From: Prochloraceae cyanobacterium
GTDB lineage: Bacteria; Cyanobacteriota; Cyanobacteriia; Cyanobacteriales; JASJDA01
NCBI GenBank assembly: GCA_030065755.1
Contig: JASJDA010000049.1
Coordinates: forward strand, 1 to 41,432
Direction of reading: 5' to 3'
DNA length: 41,432 nucleotides
Every line of letters begins with the position of its first letter. Positions within the stretch are counted from its first letter, which is position 1. Below are positions 16,140 through 25,980 of this stretch, in pieces. A model generated the notes under the pieces. The model worked only from the letters and a program-made list of their open reading frames with translations. It ran no database searches and was not told where the DNA came from. Both the position numbers and the translations under genes were made by a program.

Positions 16140-19100
16140 GATTTACCTCTAACTTAGCTGCAAATAAATCAGCTAGTTCTCCAATATTCTTAGCTCCAGC
16201 TAATTCAATGAGTTGAATATGTAAATCTAACTCTTCCATAACCATCATAATAATTTCTGCCCTATTCATTGAATCAATCCCTAATTGTTGTAGGCTATCA
16301 GTAGGTTTTAGAGATACTTTTGCTAATTCTGGAACTATGTCATAAGTGTATTTTTTAATAAGTTCAATGATTGGATTATTTTTTATGCTAGATTCTTGTA
16401 AATCATTTTCAGCTTTACTTTGTTGTTTGATTTCTTGAATCATTTGCTTTGCTTCTTGAATAGTTAATTCATGATTTGCAACCTTATTCAGTATGGGACG
16501 TATTTTTTGCCTTATGTCCTCTTGTGATTCTTTAAGTAAATCCAGATTTTGTGGAGATTCTTCTGGAGAATATTGATTAACTTGAGATAATTCATTTCTA
16601 TTTTTAGAATAAATTTCTTCAGTGATGTATTTAGCTAAATCCCATAAGGTAGGATAATCATATAACTTGGTAGCTTTAATATTTAAATTGTAAGTTTGAT
16701 TTATGGTGGTTATCCATTCAACTCCAACGATAGAATCTAACCCTAAATCAATAAATTTCTGGTCTTCTTCTATTTCACTAATCTCTATATACAGGGCTTC
16801 TGCTAATTGTTGTTTTAAAAGCTCCTTGACTTCTAATAAGTTTACCTGAAAGTTATTTGATAGTTGTAAACTTTCTAAAGGTTGCTGATTTTGATTGCTG
16901 ATGTCAACTTCTGTTTGGGAGGATTTTTGGTGATTAACTTGGATATTTTGACCTGGGGTGGATAGGTTTTGAGCGATATATTCTGTCAACTTTAGTAAGG
17001 TCGGGTAGTCATACAATTTAGTTGCCTTAATGTTTAAATTGTAAATTTGATTTATGGTGGTTATCCATTCGACTCCCACAATAGAATCTAACCCTAAATC
17101 AATAAACTTCTGGTCTTCTTTGATTTCACTGATGTCTGCATACAAGGCTTCTGCCAGACTTTGCTTTAGGGTTTCTTTGATTTGAGCAAAATTAACATCT
17201 AAGTTATCTAATCTTGATATATTTGGTGTTTCAGCAATATTTTCTGAATTAAGATCTAAGTTATCTAGTTTTGATACACTTGGTGTTTCCGTAATCTTTT
17301 CAGATTCAACGGCAATATTTTTTGAATTAAGATCTAAGTTATTTAGTTTTGATACACTTGGTATTTTCGTGATATTTTCAGATTCAACGGCAATCCTTTC
17401 TGATAAGGTTTTTTTTAGATAAGGTATATCTCGTAAATAAGGGGATTTTAGCCCCTGTTTAATTGAACGTGAAACCATAACTAATACACTATCTTTATAG
17501 TAACGAGGTAATGTTTTATAGTATCTTGAATGCAATTGAGAATATTTTGATAATAAACCCAATCTTTCCTCGTCCACACGAGTGTCATAATCTACAAGTC
17601 TAATAACAAAAGCACGCCGCAACTTATGTAAACCTGGTTTTAAAGGAACCGATCTGTGTAATACATACTTATTAAAAAATAATACGTCTCCAACTTTATA
17701 CTCATCTTCTTCATAGTTATCTTGAATGGTGTAATCTATTGCTTCTTGCGTGATGTTATTAAGAATAGTATTAGCATTGGCTACATATTCATTCAAATCT
17801 CCTTTTGATTCATCCCATTTGATATTATTTCTTAAATGTAAATCATTAATAGTGTAATAAAAATGACCTGGAAAAGTTTTTGTAGATACATATTGCATAC
17901 CACCTCGATATTCTTTAGTGATTTCATCTAATGGTATCCAGATTGATGCTCCAAAATCTTCTGTTTTTGTAAAAGAAAATGAGCCAACTCCAACGTGCCA
18001 TGGGAATCTACTTTGATTAGGTTCAACTGAAAAAAGAGCATTGTGCATAATCACGATCTTTTTTCCAGTGATGTAATTTAAAAAAGGTAGCTTCCCTTTT
18101 ATTAATGAAGAAACAAAATCGTACTTTACCAAATCATAAGCAGGATATGTTGTATCAATGTCGTCATTTTTCGCTAGTTTTAGTGTTACTTTTTCTTTGG
18201 AAACATTGCTTTCACTTTTAGCACTTTCTAATGTTTCTTGAATTCTTTCTATTTCAGAGAAATTAAAGAAATTTTTAATTTGACAGTATCCTTTATTTTC
18301 ATACTCTCCTTTTAATTTATCGAGTTGTTCTCTGTCGATGAGTTTGAGTTCTTTTATTTTCTCTTTGTCATTTTCTAAAACAGACATTGTCTTTTGAGAG
18401 ACAACATCTTGCTGAGCTAATTGAAGAGGTTCCGAATCCACAGATTTAAACTTCAATTGAACTAATTGTCTTTTAGGTATTTGCTTTAGTGAAGAAGCTT
18501 TGGGGACAGACACTGAATCTAGATTTGATAATGTTATTTTTGGTGCCTCTAAGTTCTGGCTGTGTTTTTTCATTGAAACAAAGTCACTAGTTGATTTTTG
18601 CACTACCTTTAACCCATTTGGTTGAGCAGAGGGACGACTTTCAAGCTTTACTGATGCTACTTTTTTTTCTAAGTTAGACACTTCGGACACCCTATTTGGG
18701 GCGGGTTGAATATCTGTTATCCAATAACGCCGTCGTTGCCAAGGATATGTTGGTAATACCACTTTATTACGGGAATAATCTCCGTCAAACCCTAACCAAT
18801 CAACTTTGACTCCCCGCACATATAATTGTCCCAAACTTTGTAGCATTTGTTGCCAGTCTTCTCGACCAGAACGCAGAGAAGGCAACCAAACTCCTACATC
18901 GTCTGGCAAACACTGCCTTCCCATCCCTAACAAAATTGGTTTGGGTCCAATTTCTAGGAAGACTTCATAACCTTCTTGGTGCAAAGTCTCCATACTTTGG
19001 GCAAACTTGACTGGTTGGCGTACATGGTTTACCCAATAGCTGGCTGTAGCAATACTCTCGTCTGCTCTGGTACCAGTTACATTTGAGATCAGTGGAATCC

Positions 19101-21492
19101 GAGGTTGACTGTAGCTTATTTGATTGGTAATTGCTTTAAAGTCCGCCAACATCGGTTCCATTAAGGGGGAATGGAATGCGTGGGATACTTCTAACTGTTT
19201 TGTCTTGATTCCAAGTGATTTTAAACTGTCCCAAAGCTTACTAATGACTTCTCCTGAACCAGAAATGACAACACTTTCGGGTCCGTTGACGGCAGCTATT
19301 GCCACTTTTTCTGCGTATGGGGCAATCAGTTGATTTACTTTCGACTCTGATGCCATTACAGCTACCATCTCCCCTCCAGAAAGTAACTGCTCCATTAAAT
19401 GTCCCCGATAGGCAATCAGTTTTAATCCATCTTCTAAACTAAATACGCCTGCTATTGTTGCTGCTACATATTCTCCGACACTATGACCCATAACCACATC
19501 TGGTTGAATTCCCCAGGATTGCCATAACGAACCCAAGGCATATTCAATGGCAAATAGTGCTGGTTGAGTATAAGCAGTTTGGTTAATGAGATAACTGTTT
19601 GTTTCTTTACTATTTTCAGGATAAAGAATGTCTAAAATCGATTTTTCTAAATAAGATTGTAGAATTTGCTCGCACTGGTCTAAGGTTCGACGGAAGACAG
19701 GTTGCGTTTCATAAAGTTGTCTTCCCATATTCACATACTGAGAACCTTGTCCAGTAAACAAGAAGGCAATCTTAGGTGATTTACTATTACTAGAAAGTTC
19801 TGCAGAAAATACACCTAATGGTTCTTCTCTGGCACTAATTTTTACTAATTTATCAGCTAATTCTTGTTTGTCAGATGTAATAATCGCTAAACGATGGTTA
19901 AAGTGCGATCGCCCCGTATTGGCAGTAAAACAAATATCTGCGATCGCTGCTGTGGAATTATCAGCTAAAAATTCTTCATAAGATTGTACTAACTCTTGCA
20001 AAGCTTTTTCACATTTAGCAGATAAAGTTAATATATGGTGCGATCGCTCGGTTACTGGATCGATGTTGACTGTTAACTGTTGACTAATAACTGAAAAAGT
20101 TGCTTCTTCTAGGATGATGTGGACGTTTGTCCCACTCATCCCAAAAGTACTTACTCCAGCTAATCTTTTTTCTTCATTAGTTTCCCAGGGAATTAATTTA
20201 GTAGGAACTTTAACAGGTAACTTTTCCCAAGGTATATAAGGATTGGGATTTTTAAAATGTAGATGAGGCGCTATTTGTTGATTTTGCAATTGTAGAATAA
20301 CTTTAATCAAAGATGCAATCCCTGCTGCTGCTTCTAAATGACCAAAATTAGTTTTAACTGAAGCGATATTTAAAGGTCGTGTTGGTAAACGTTTTTCTCC
20401 TAAAATTTTTCCTAATGCTAAAACTTCAATTGGATCCCCTAAAGATGTTCCCGTGCCGTGAGTTTCTACATATTCGATTTCATGGGGTTGTACTTTAGCA
20501 TTTTTTAAAGCCTGTCGTAATACCAATTCTTGAGCAGAGCCATTAGGTGCTGTTAAACCATTACTTTTGCCATCATGATTAACGGCAGAACCTTTAACTA
20601 AAGCTAAAATATTATCACCATCTGCCATGGCATCAGATAATCTTTTTAAGACGATAACACCGCATCCTTCTCCTCTCACATAGCCATTCGCAGACTGATC
20701 GAAAGTTTTGCATCTTCCATCAGGCGCTAAGGCTTTTAACTTGGAAAAACCAATTGTAACTTCTGGGGAAAGCATCATATTTACTCCCCCTGCTAAAGCT
20801 AACTCAGATTCTCCTCGTCGTAAACTATGACAAGCTAAATCAACTGCTAATAAAGAAGATGAGCAACTGGTATCTAAGAAGAAAGCCGGTCCTTGTAATC
20901 CTAAAGTATAACTTAATCTTCCGGCGGCTATACTTCGAGCATTGCCTAAACTACTATAAGCATCAATGGTAGTGGGCTCAATGGATGGAATAGCTAATTT
21001 AGCATAATCTTCAAAACAGATACCCATAAAAACTCCTGTTGATGTGCCTTGGAGCTGATCGGGAGCTATTCCAGCATTTTCTAATGCTTCCCAACTAACT
21101 TCTAAGAGGAATCTTTGTTGAGGATCCATACTTATAGCTTCTCTGGGAGAAATGCCAAAAAATTGCGGCTCAAATTGCTCAACATCGTCCAAAAATCCGC
21201 CATATTTACTATACATTTTTCCTGCTACATCAGGATCGGAATCATAATATTGTTCCACATCCCATCTTTGAGGAGGAATTTCTGTAATAGCATCAACTCC
21301 TTTTTTTAACAGTTGCCAAAATTCTTCGGGATTTTTAACTCCCCTCGGAAAACGACATCCCATACCAATAATGGCAATAGGTTCACTCTTTTGCCGTTCT
21401 ACTTCTTCTAATTGAGTCCGTGCTTGTTTAAGAGCTTGGAGGATCCGTTTTGAGGAAGCTAGGGATTCATTTTGTTGCTCAACTTTCTTCAT
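16129..21492 (-). CDS. PKS: KS - AT - Fe/2OG halogenase - ACP - ACP - donor ACP
   Basis: 1787 aa from ATG 21492, chosen because it starts 1 nt after the upstream stop behind AGGAA; a frame from 21552 would overlap by 59 nt. KS 36-465: Cys210 (DTSCSS), His345, His385. AT 574-870: GHSVGE with Ser671 and HAFH (771-774), i.e. malonyl-specific. No KR, DH or ER. About 1050-1320: Fe(II)/2-oxoglutarate oxygenase fold with WHVG (His1166, Gly1168), distal His1279 and Arg1292/1293/1298. Gly in place of the metal-binding Asp is the halogenase hallmark, as in CurA and JamE. ACP1 (~1440-1507, Ser1470) and ACP2 (~1557-1624, Ser1587) share GLDSIVGVEW, with the Trp typical of beta-branching acceptor ACPs. ACP3 (~1708-1780, Ser1741, GIDSMNRAEI) resembles the acetyl-donor ACPs that are separate proteins elsewhere. 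Acts on the ACP-bound chain from the FAAL protein. Confidence 0.95.
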   Translation of the reverse strand: MKKVEQQNESLASSKRILQALKQARTQLEEVERQKSEPIAIIGMGCRFPRGVKNPEEFWQLLKKGVDAITEIPPQRWDVEQYYDSDPDVAGKMYSKYGGFLDDVEQFEPQFFGISPREAISMDPQQRFLLEVSWEALENAGIAPDQLQGTSTGVFMGICFEDYAKLAIPSIEPTTIDAYSSLGNARSIAAGRLSYTLGLQGPAFFLDTSCSSSLLAVDLACHSLRRGESELALAGGVNMMLSPEVTIGFSKLKALAPDGRCKTFDQSANGYVRGEGCGVIVLKRLSDAMADGDNILALVKGSAVNHDGKSNGLTAPNGSAQELVLRQALKNAKVQPHEIEYVETHGTGTSLGDPIEVLALGKILGEKRLPTRPLNIASVKTNFGHLEAAAGIASLIKVILQLQNQQIAPHLHFKNPNPYIPWEKLPVKVPTKLIPWETNEEKRLAGVSTFGMSGTNVHIILEEATFSVISQQLTVNIDPVTERSHHILTLSAKCEKALQELVQSYEEFLADNSTAAIADICFTANTGRSHFNHRLAIITSDKQELADKLVKISAREEPLGVFSAELSSNSKSPKIAFLFTGQGSQYVNMGRQLYETQPVFRRTLDQCEQILQSYLEKSILDILYPENSKETNSYLINQTAYTQPALFAIEYALGSLWQSWGIQPDVVMGHSVGEYVAATIAGVFSLEDGLKLIAYRGHLMEQLLSGGEMVAVMASESKVNQLIAPYAEKVAIAAVNGPESVVISGSGEVISKLWDSLKSLGIKTKQLEVSHAFHSPLMEPMLADFKAITNQISYSQPRIPLISNVTGTRADESIATASYWVNHVRQPVKFAQSMETLHQEGYEVFLEIGPKPILLGMGRQCLPDDVGVWLPSLRSGREDWQQMLQSLGQLYVRGVKVDWLGFDGDYSRNKVVLPTYPWQRRRYWITDIQPAPNRVSEVSNLEKKVASVKLESRPSAQPNGLKVVQKSTSDFVSMKKHSQNLEAPKITLSNLDSVSVPKASSLKQIPKRQLVQLKFKSVDSEPLQLAQQDVVSQKTMSVLENDKEKIKELKLIDREQLDKLKGEYENKGYCQIKNFFNFSEIERIQETLESAKSESNVSKEKVTLKLAKNDDIDTTYPAYDLVKYDFVSSLIKGKLPFLNYITGKKIVIMHNALFSVEPNQSRFPWHVGVGSFSFTKTEDFGASIWIPLDEITKEYRGGMQYVSTKTFPGHFYYTINDLHLRNNIKWDESKGDLNEYVANANTILNNITQEAIDYTIQDNYEEDEYKVGDVLFFNKYVLHRSVPLKPGLHKLRRAFVIRLVDYDTRVDEERLGLLSKYSQLHSRYYKTLPRYYKDSVLVMVSRSIKQGLKSPYLRDIPYLKKTLSERIAVESENITKIPSVSKLNNLDLNSKNIAVESEKITETPSVSKLDNLDLNSENIAETPNISRLDNLDVNFAQIKETLKQSLAEALYADISEIKEDQKFIDLGLDSIVGVEWITTINQIYNLNIKATKLYDYPTLLKLTEYIAQNLSTPGQNIQVNHQKSSQTEVDISNQNQQPLESLQLSNNFQVNLLEVKELLKQQLAEALYIEISEIEEDQKFIDLGLDSIVGVEWITTINQTYNLNIKATKLYDYPTLWDLAKYITEEIYSKNRNELSQVNQYSPEESPQNLDLLKESQEDIRQKIRPILNKVANHELTIQEAKQMIQEIKQQSKAENDLQESSIKNNPIIELIKKYTYDIVPELAKVSLKPTDSLQQLGIDSMNRAEIIMMVMEELDLHIQLIELAGAKNIGELADLFAAKLEVNHGI
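16621..17175 (-). repeat. Duplicated tandem acceptor-ACP segments
   Basis: ACP1 (16972-17175) and ACP2 (16621-16824) are near copies, differing at roughly 14 of 70 residues and identical over the core around the phosphopantetheine serine. They are linked by about 50 Q/N/S-rich residues. Duplicated acceptor ACPs are known to raise flux in beta-branching modules. Confidence 0.85.
17188..17391 (-). repeat. Three in-frame ~20-30-residue linker repeats
   Basis: Between the halogenase domain and ACP1 the protein carries three degenerate copies of a segment containing PSVSKLDNLDLNSENIA, with spacers such as VESEKITET (residues about 1368-1435). The DNA repeats as well (for example GATCTAAGTTAT plus TTTGATACACTTGGT on the plus strand). 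It looks like a flexible, slippage-prone linker rather than a fold. Confidence 0.7.
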
Positions 21493-21493
21493 G

Positions 21494-24400
21494 TTAATTT
21501 CCTGCCAATAAGTTTTCCAGTGCCAATAATTCTTCAGTAATGGATGTCTCAATTTGAGTTTCCAGAGGTTGTTCCAACTCTAATGCAGTATTCTTTGCCA
21601 CCTCCTGCTCAGAAGGTGAAGTTTTTAAATACTCCTCTTTTGTTTGCTTTTTACTAGCCAAGTATTGAGCCAAGGATTCTATAGTGGGAAAATTCCAGAG
21701 AATAGTTGCCTCCAAGGAAGTTTCTAGCCAATCTTCTAGGGCTTGTACTAACTCCACTGCCAAAACCGAATCCATGCCATAATCGGCAAAAGATGTTTGA
21801 CAAGCAATAGCGGAAGCCTCAATCCCTGGTTGTTTGGCTAACCATTTTTCTATCCAACTTCCAATCTCATCAGAACTATACACGCCATGATTTTCTAAAG
21901 GCTGAGAATCTTTATGTTCTATAACAACATCAGTTGTATCCTGGTAGTGATTCAACTCTACATCTGAATTTTTCTTTGATTTTACTGTAGGTGTTTGACG
22001 CAGAAATTCATCCAGTTCATGGTCTTCCCCAGCCAGGTTTTGTTCTAGATCGCCAATTTTTCCTGCGTAATTCCTTATTCGAGCAGTAATATCCTCAGCT
22101 TCAGATCCCACCATTTCTCCTGGTGTTCCCATTAGCACGAGCTGTATTTTTTGTTCAAGCTGCAATTCAACCCAAGTTGCAGTATTCTGCAAAGGTTCAG
22201 AGCTTAACTGCTTCAAATTTCGTTTCACGGCTGCTAATAGAATAGCCCAAGTTGCTAGTTCACCTGTACGAACATAAGTCCATCCTAAAGCGGTATGATT
22301 TTTCGAAAATCGGCTCTTATTTGTCAAGCGAACGCTGATTTCTTCTGTAGCATTTTTCAGACGTTCGGTCACTTCTGGAACTCCCAATGTCTCAGATAAG
22401 AATTGGGAAAGTTCTTCTCCTTTCTGAATCACACGAGAACCCAAAAACATACTGAGCGTTTCAGTGGGACCTTCAAAAATGCGAAGCAGTCTAGCATCAC
22501 GTAAAATTTGAGGAGCTATATTAGTCTCAATATAACCACGACCTCCCAGTAACTGAACCAAATGGTCTGCTGCTTGCCAGAAAAACTCAGGACCAAATAT
22601 CTTACAAGCAGTATAAATTTCTTCGGGAACCGAAATTCCCCGATCTAGGAATTGAGCAATAGTAAATACCAAAGTTTCCAAAGCCGTAATTGCTGAGGTT
22701 AGATCCCTTAAACGAACTAAAGTAACTGGGTTATCAAGTAAGCGACCAGTAGAAACATTACGACGCTCACTATAACGAAGCATCAACTGAGCACAGCGTT
22801 TCATTCCTCCCAGACTGATTACAGCTAGTCCCAAGCGACCAGACATCATAGCATCTTGGGCAACTTCCAGACCATTTCCCATTTCTCCTAGTAAATACTC
22901 TGAACTAACTGGAACATCGTCAAAGTAGATACTATTCTGAACCATGCCCCGCATCCCCATTGTCATTGCTTCAGGACCTTGGCGAAAACCCTTTGTTCCC
23001 TGACGCACAACAAAACCACTAATCCCTATGGGTTGATGATTAGCATCCAACATTTGAACGAAAACATTAGTTAAACTAGCCCATGAACCTGTACCAATCC
23101 ATATTTTTTGCCCTCTAAGTCGCCAAACCCCACTATTATCAGGATATGCAGTAGTTCCAATAGCTCTTGGGTTCGATCCTGCACCTGGTTCTGTAATAGC
23201 AAAAGCAGCTAACTCACGACCCTGAGCAATCAATGGTAAGAGTTCATCTCTGACAGAATCCTTGGCATACTTCATAATTGGACGAGTTCCCAGGATATGA
23301 TGAACACCTACAAAAGCAGCTAGGGTTAAATCAATCGCTCCTAACTGTTCAAATACCCGAAAAGTATCATAATAATTTAAACTTATCCCACCATATTGTT
23401 TTGGTACTTGCAAACCTAAAAGCCCACGGTTTCCAAAATCGAGAACAATATGAGGTGGAATGCAACGTCTTTCATCAATTAAGCGCGAGTTAATGCGTTC
23501 TGAGGCATAGTCACGCAACCATTTAAGCAGTTCATCAGCACGGGATTGGCTGGCTGCATCTTGGGTCGTTAATGGCTTGTTTCCATTTTTTTGAGTTGCC
23601 ATAAAGCTATTAGTTTTTTCAGTCAGATATTCATCTGGTTGCTGCTTAATATTTATTGGTTCCACTAACTCTTTTGCTGTCCACTCACCCACCAATTTTA
23701 GTTTTTTATCTAGCCAGTCCTGGCGACAAGCATGACGCTGAATTTTACCACTGGAAGTCTTAGGGATACTGGAAGTCTTAAGTAGTAATACTTCATAAAC
23801 CTTCAACTCATGCTCCATCCAGATGCCGTGACGAACGGCAGAGACAACCTCATTAACGTTCAGCTTTCGTAGGTAAGTTCGTTCCACTTCACAAGCTACC
23901 ACCAGACGCTCCTCTCCTTCGATTTCTGCAGAAAATGCAGCAAGACAATTACTTCGGAGAGCCCGATGACTGTTTTCAACAGTTAATTCAATGTCTTGGG
24001 GATAATAATTACGACCTCTAATGATAATTACGTCTTTTAGTCGCCCCGTAACAAACAATTCTCCATCTCTTAAAAAACCCAAATCTCCCGTACGTAAAAA
24101 AGGTCCTTCTCCTGTATCAGTAAGATAAGCTTGAAACGTTTCTTGTGTTGCTTCGGGATGATTCCAATACCCTAAAGTTACACTTGGACCGCTAACCCAA
24201 ATCTCTCCCACTTGGTTATCACAACAAGCGATACAGGAAAAAGGTTCTACTATAATCACTTTGAGATCCAAACAAGTTTGACCGCTACTCACTAAAATGC
24301 TTAAATCTGGGTCTTCTTTAGCTTTTACAACTGCTCGATTTTTTTCCAGTGCTATCTTAGAGACATTGCCAAAAATAGGCAATGCTCCTTTTCGACTCCC

Positions 24401-25429
24401 TGTTACGGCCACAGTAGACTCAGCAAGTCCATAGCAGGGTGCAAATGATTCTGCTTGGAAACCACACTCAGAAAATTTCTTTTGAAACTGCTCTAGAGTT
24501 TCCCATCTGAGCGGTTCGGCTCCATTAAAAGCCACCTTCCAACTACTCAGGTTAAGCCTTTCAACCTCTGAGACTGAGACTTTTTGAACGCATAAATCGT
24601 AGGCAAAATTTGGTCCGCCACTAGTATGAGCTTGGTAGCGAGAAATAGCTTGAAGCCAGCGGATGGGACGTTGCAAGAAAGCTACAGGGGACATAATGAT
24701 AGACTTGCTGCCAATAAACAGAGCTTGAATTGCATTTCCCAATCCCATGTCATGGTAAAGAGGTAGCCAGCTCACGTAAGTCGTTTCTTGAGAATGTTTG
24801 CTCAAGCTTTGGATCACTTGTTGATTGTGCAATAAATTTCCATGACTTACCATCACACCTTTTGGTGTTCCTGTCGAACCAGAAGTGTACTGCAGGAATG
24901 CTAATGTGTCGCCGTTCAATTTGGGCTCTTGCCACAAGGATGACTTTTCTATCGGAATAATATCTGTAGCTATATAATATAGACCAATTAATTCCCCGTT
25001 TTCGGCTAATCTTTCCTCTATATTCTTCGAAAGTGATTTAGTAGTCAGTACAACTTGAGCTTGGGCATCTTTCAAAATTGCCTCTAGCCGAGACATATTC
25101 TGATTCCGTCTTGGTGGATAAGCGGGAACCGCAACAACCCCTGCATATAAACAGCCAAAGAAAGCTTCAATAAAATCTAGACCCGATGGATACAACATCA
25201 AGGCTCTATCTCCAGGTTGACAAAAAGCTTGCAGGTAAGCTGCGATCACTCGTGCGCGTTGGTCTAACTGTTGATAAGTAAGATTAACTTCTTGAGTTTC
25301 GCCATCTTGCAGAAAAGTATAAGCAATCTGATGGGCTTGAGCCCGTGCTCTTTTTTTTAAAATATCAACTAAATTAAGAAAATTATTTGAACTAAAATCT
25401 AAACCCTTTTTATCTAAAGATAATGTCAT
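21494..25429 (-). CDS. FAAL - acyl-CoA dehydrogenase - ACP starter enzyme
   Basis: 1311 aa, first gene of the operon. Residues 1-590: fatty acyl-AMP ligase with TSGSTGTPKG (182-191), the YGLAESTVAV segment (334-343) and RTGDLGF; it adenylates a free fatty acid and passes it to an ACP, not CoA. Residues ~630-1115: acyl-CoA dehydrogenase fold with FAITEPGAGSNP, the GRLGLAVISLGGM helix and IFEGPTET, whose Glu986 is at the usual catalytic-base position. It would introduce a 2,3-double bond into the ACP-bound acyl chain using FAD. Residues ~1185-1260: ACP, YGMDSVLAVEL with Ser1221. The last ~40 residues (ETQIETSITEELLALENLLAG) are acidic and helical, like a C-terminal docking segment. Chain length is not readable. 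The PKS start follows the stop by 1 nt. Confidence 0.93.
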   Translation of the reverse strand: MTLSLDKKGLDFSSNNFLNLVDILKKRARAQAHQIAYTFLQDGETQEVNLTYQQLDQRARVIAAYLQAFCQPGDRALMLYPSGLDFIEAFFGCLYAGVVAVPAYPPRRNQNMSRLEAILKDAQAQVVLTTKSLSKNIEERLAENGELIGLYYIATDIIPIEKSSLWQEPKLNGDTLAFLQYTSGSTGTPKGVMVSHGNLLHNQQVIQSLSKHSQETTYVSWLPLYHDMGLGNAIQALFIGSKSIIMSPVAFLQRPIRWLQAISRYQAHTSGGPNFAYDLCVQKVSVSEVERLNLSSWKVAFNGAEPLRWETLEQFQKKFSECGFQAESFAPCYGLAESTVAVTGSRKGALPIFGNVSKIALEKNRAVVKAKEDPDLSILVSSGQTCLDLKVIIVEPFSCIACCDNQVGEIWVSGPSVTLGYWNHPEATQETFQAYLTDTGEGPFLRTGDLGFLRDGELFVTGRLKDVIIIRGRNYYPQDIELTVENSHRALRSNCLAAFSAEIEGEERLVVACEVERTYLRKLNVNEVVSAVRHGIWMEHELKVYEVLLLKTSSIPKTSSGKIQRHACRQDWLDKKLKLVGEWTAKELVEPINIKQQPDEYLTEKTNSFMATQKNGNKPLTTQDAASQSRADELLKWLRDYASERINSRLIDERRCIPPHIVLDFGNRGLLGLQVPKQYGGISLNYYDTFRVFEQLGAIDLTLAAFVGVHHILGTRPIMKYAKDSVRDELLPLIAQGRELAAFAITEPGAGSNPRAIGTTAYPDNSGVWRLRGQKIWIGTGSWASLTNVFVQMLDANHQPIGISGFVVRQGTKGFRQGPEAMTMGMRGMVQNSIYFDDVPVSSEYLLGEMGNGLEVAQDAMMSGRLGLAVISLGGMKRCAQLMLRYSERRNVSTGRLLDNPVTLVRLRDLTSAITALETLVFTIAQFLDRGISVPEEIYTACKIFGPEFFWQAADHLVQLLGGRGYIETNIAPQILRDARLLRIFEGPTETLSMFLGSRVIQKGEELSQFLSETLGVPEVTERLKNATEEISVRLTNKSRFSKNHTALGWTYVRTGELATWAILLAAVKRNLKQLSSEPLQNTATWVELQLEQKIQLVLMGTPGEMVGSEAEDITARIRNYAGKIGDLEQNLAGEDHELDEFLRQTPTVKSKKNSDVELNHYQDTTDVVIEHKDSQPLENHGVYSSDEIGSWIEKWLAKQPGIEASAIACQTSFADYGMDSVLAVELVQALEDWLETSLEATILWNFPTIESLAQYLASKKQTKEEYLKTSPSEQEVAKNTALELEQPLETQIETSITEELLALENLLAGN

Positions 25430-25795
25430 TGATTTTATCTCTTAAGTAGCTTATTTTTTGCTATTAGCAATTAATACAATTTAGAGCTAATTCCGAAAGT
25501 AAATTAAAACTTTATCCGACAAAGATTGATTGTAGCAAGTTTACAAATCTATTTTCATAACAGCAAATTTTCTAAGTACTAGGAAAAATATCAATAGGTA
25601 TATATAAAAAAACACCAATTGAGAAAGCCATATTTTTTAGCTTTTTTATACTTTTGTTTTATTCGTTTTAGGAGGTATCGCACATAAAAAAAATAATCAA
25701 GTATTTATTTAATATTTTTTTTATAATTAAAAATACCCACTTTAATCATATTACTTTTAAAATAATATGTCAAGTAAAATAAATAACAAATTCGA

Positions 25796-25830
25796 ATAAT
25801 ATGAGAAATAATATGAGAAATAATATGAGG
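25796..25830. repeat. 12-bp direct repeat, three copies
   Basis: ATAATATGAGAA occurs twice in tandem followed by ATAATATGAGG, in the AT-rich leader region upstream of the FAAL gene. It could be a binding-site array or simple slippage. Confidence 0.55.
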
Positions 25831-25980
25831 TTTTTCTATTGACAAAAAACAAAAAATGAGGATCAATTGATTCTTATTATCAAATAGCCGTTTCAATTAC
25901 ATTAAATAAATACCAAAATAAGTTTATATAACTTAATATAAAATGTATTTGACAAAACTTTTCTTTTAAGTAGTCGTACA

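Noticed and set aside
17530-18345. Reading the PKS-embedded oxygenase as a hydroxylase (phytanoyl-CoA dioxygenase-like)
   Set aside because: The metal-binding acid is Gly (HVG), and the domain order matches CurA/JamE halogenases.
21490-21552. PKS start at 21552 (20 residues longer)
   Set aside because: This would overlap the FAAL frame by 59 nt. The ATG at 21492 lies 1 nt after the FAAL stop with AGGAA upstream and begins the usual coiled N-terminal linker.
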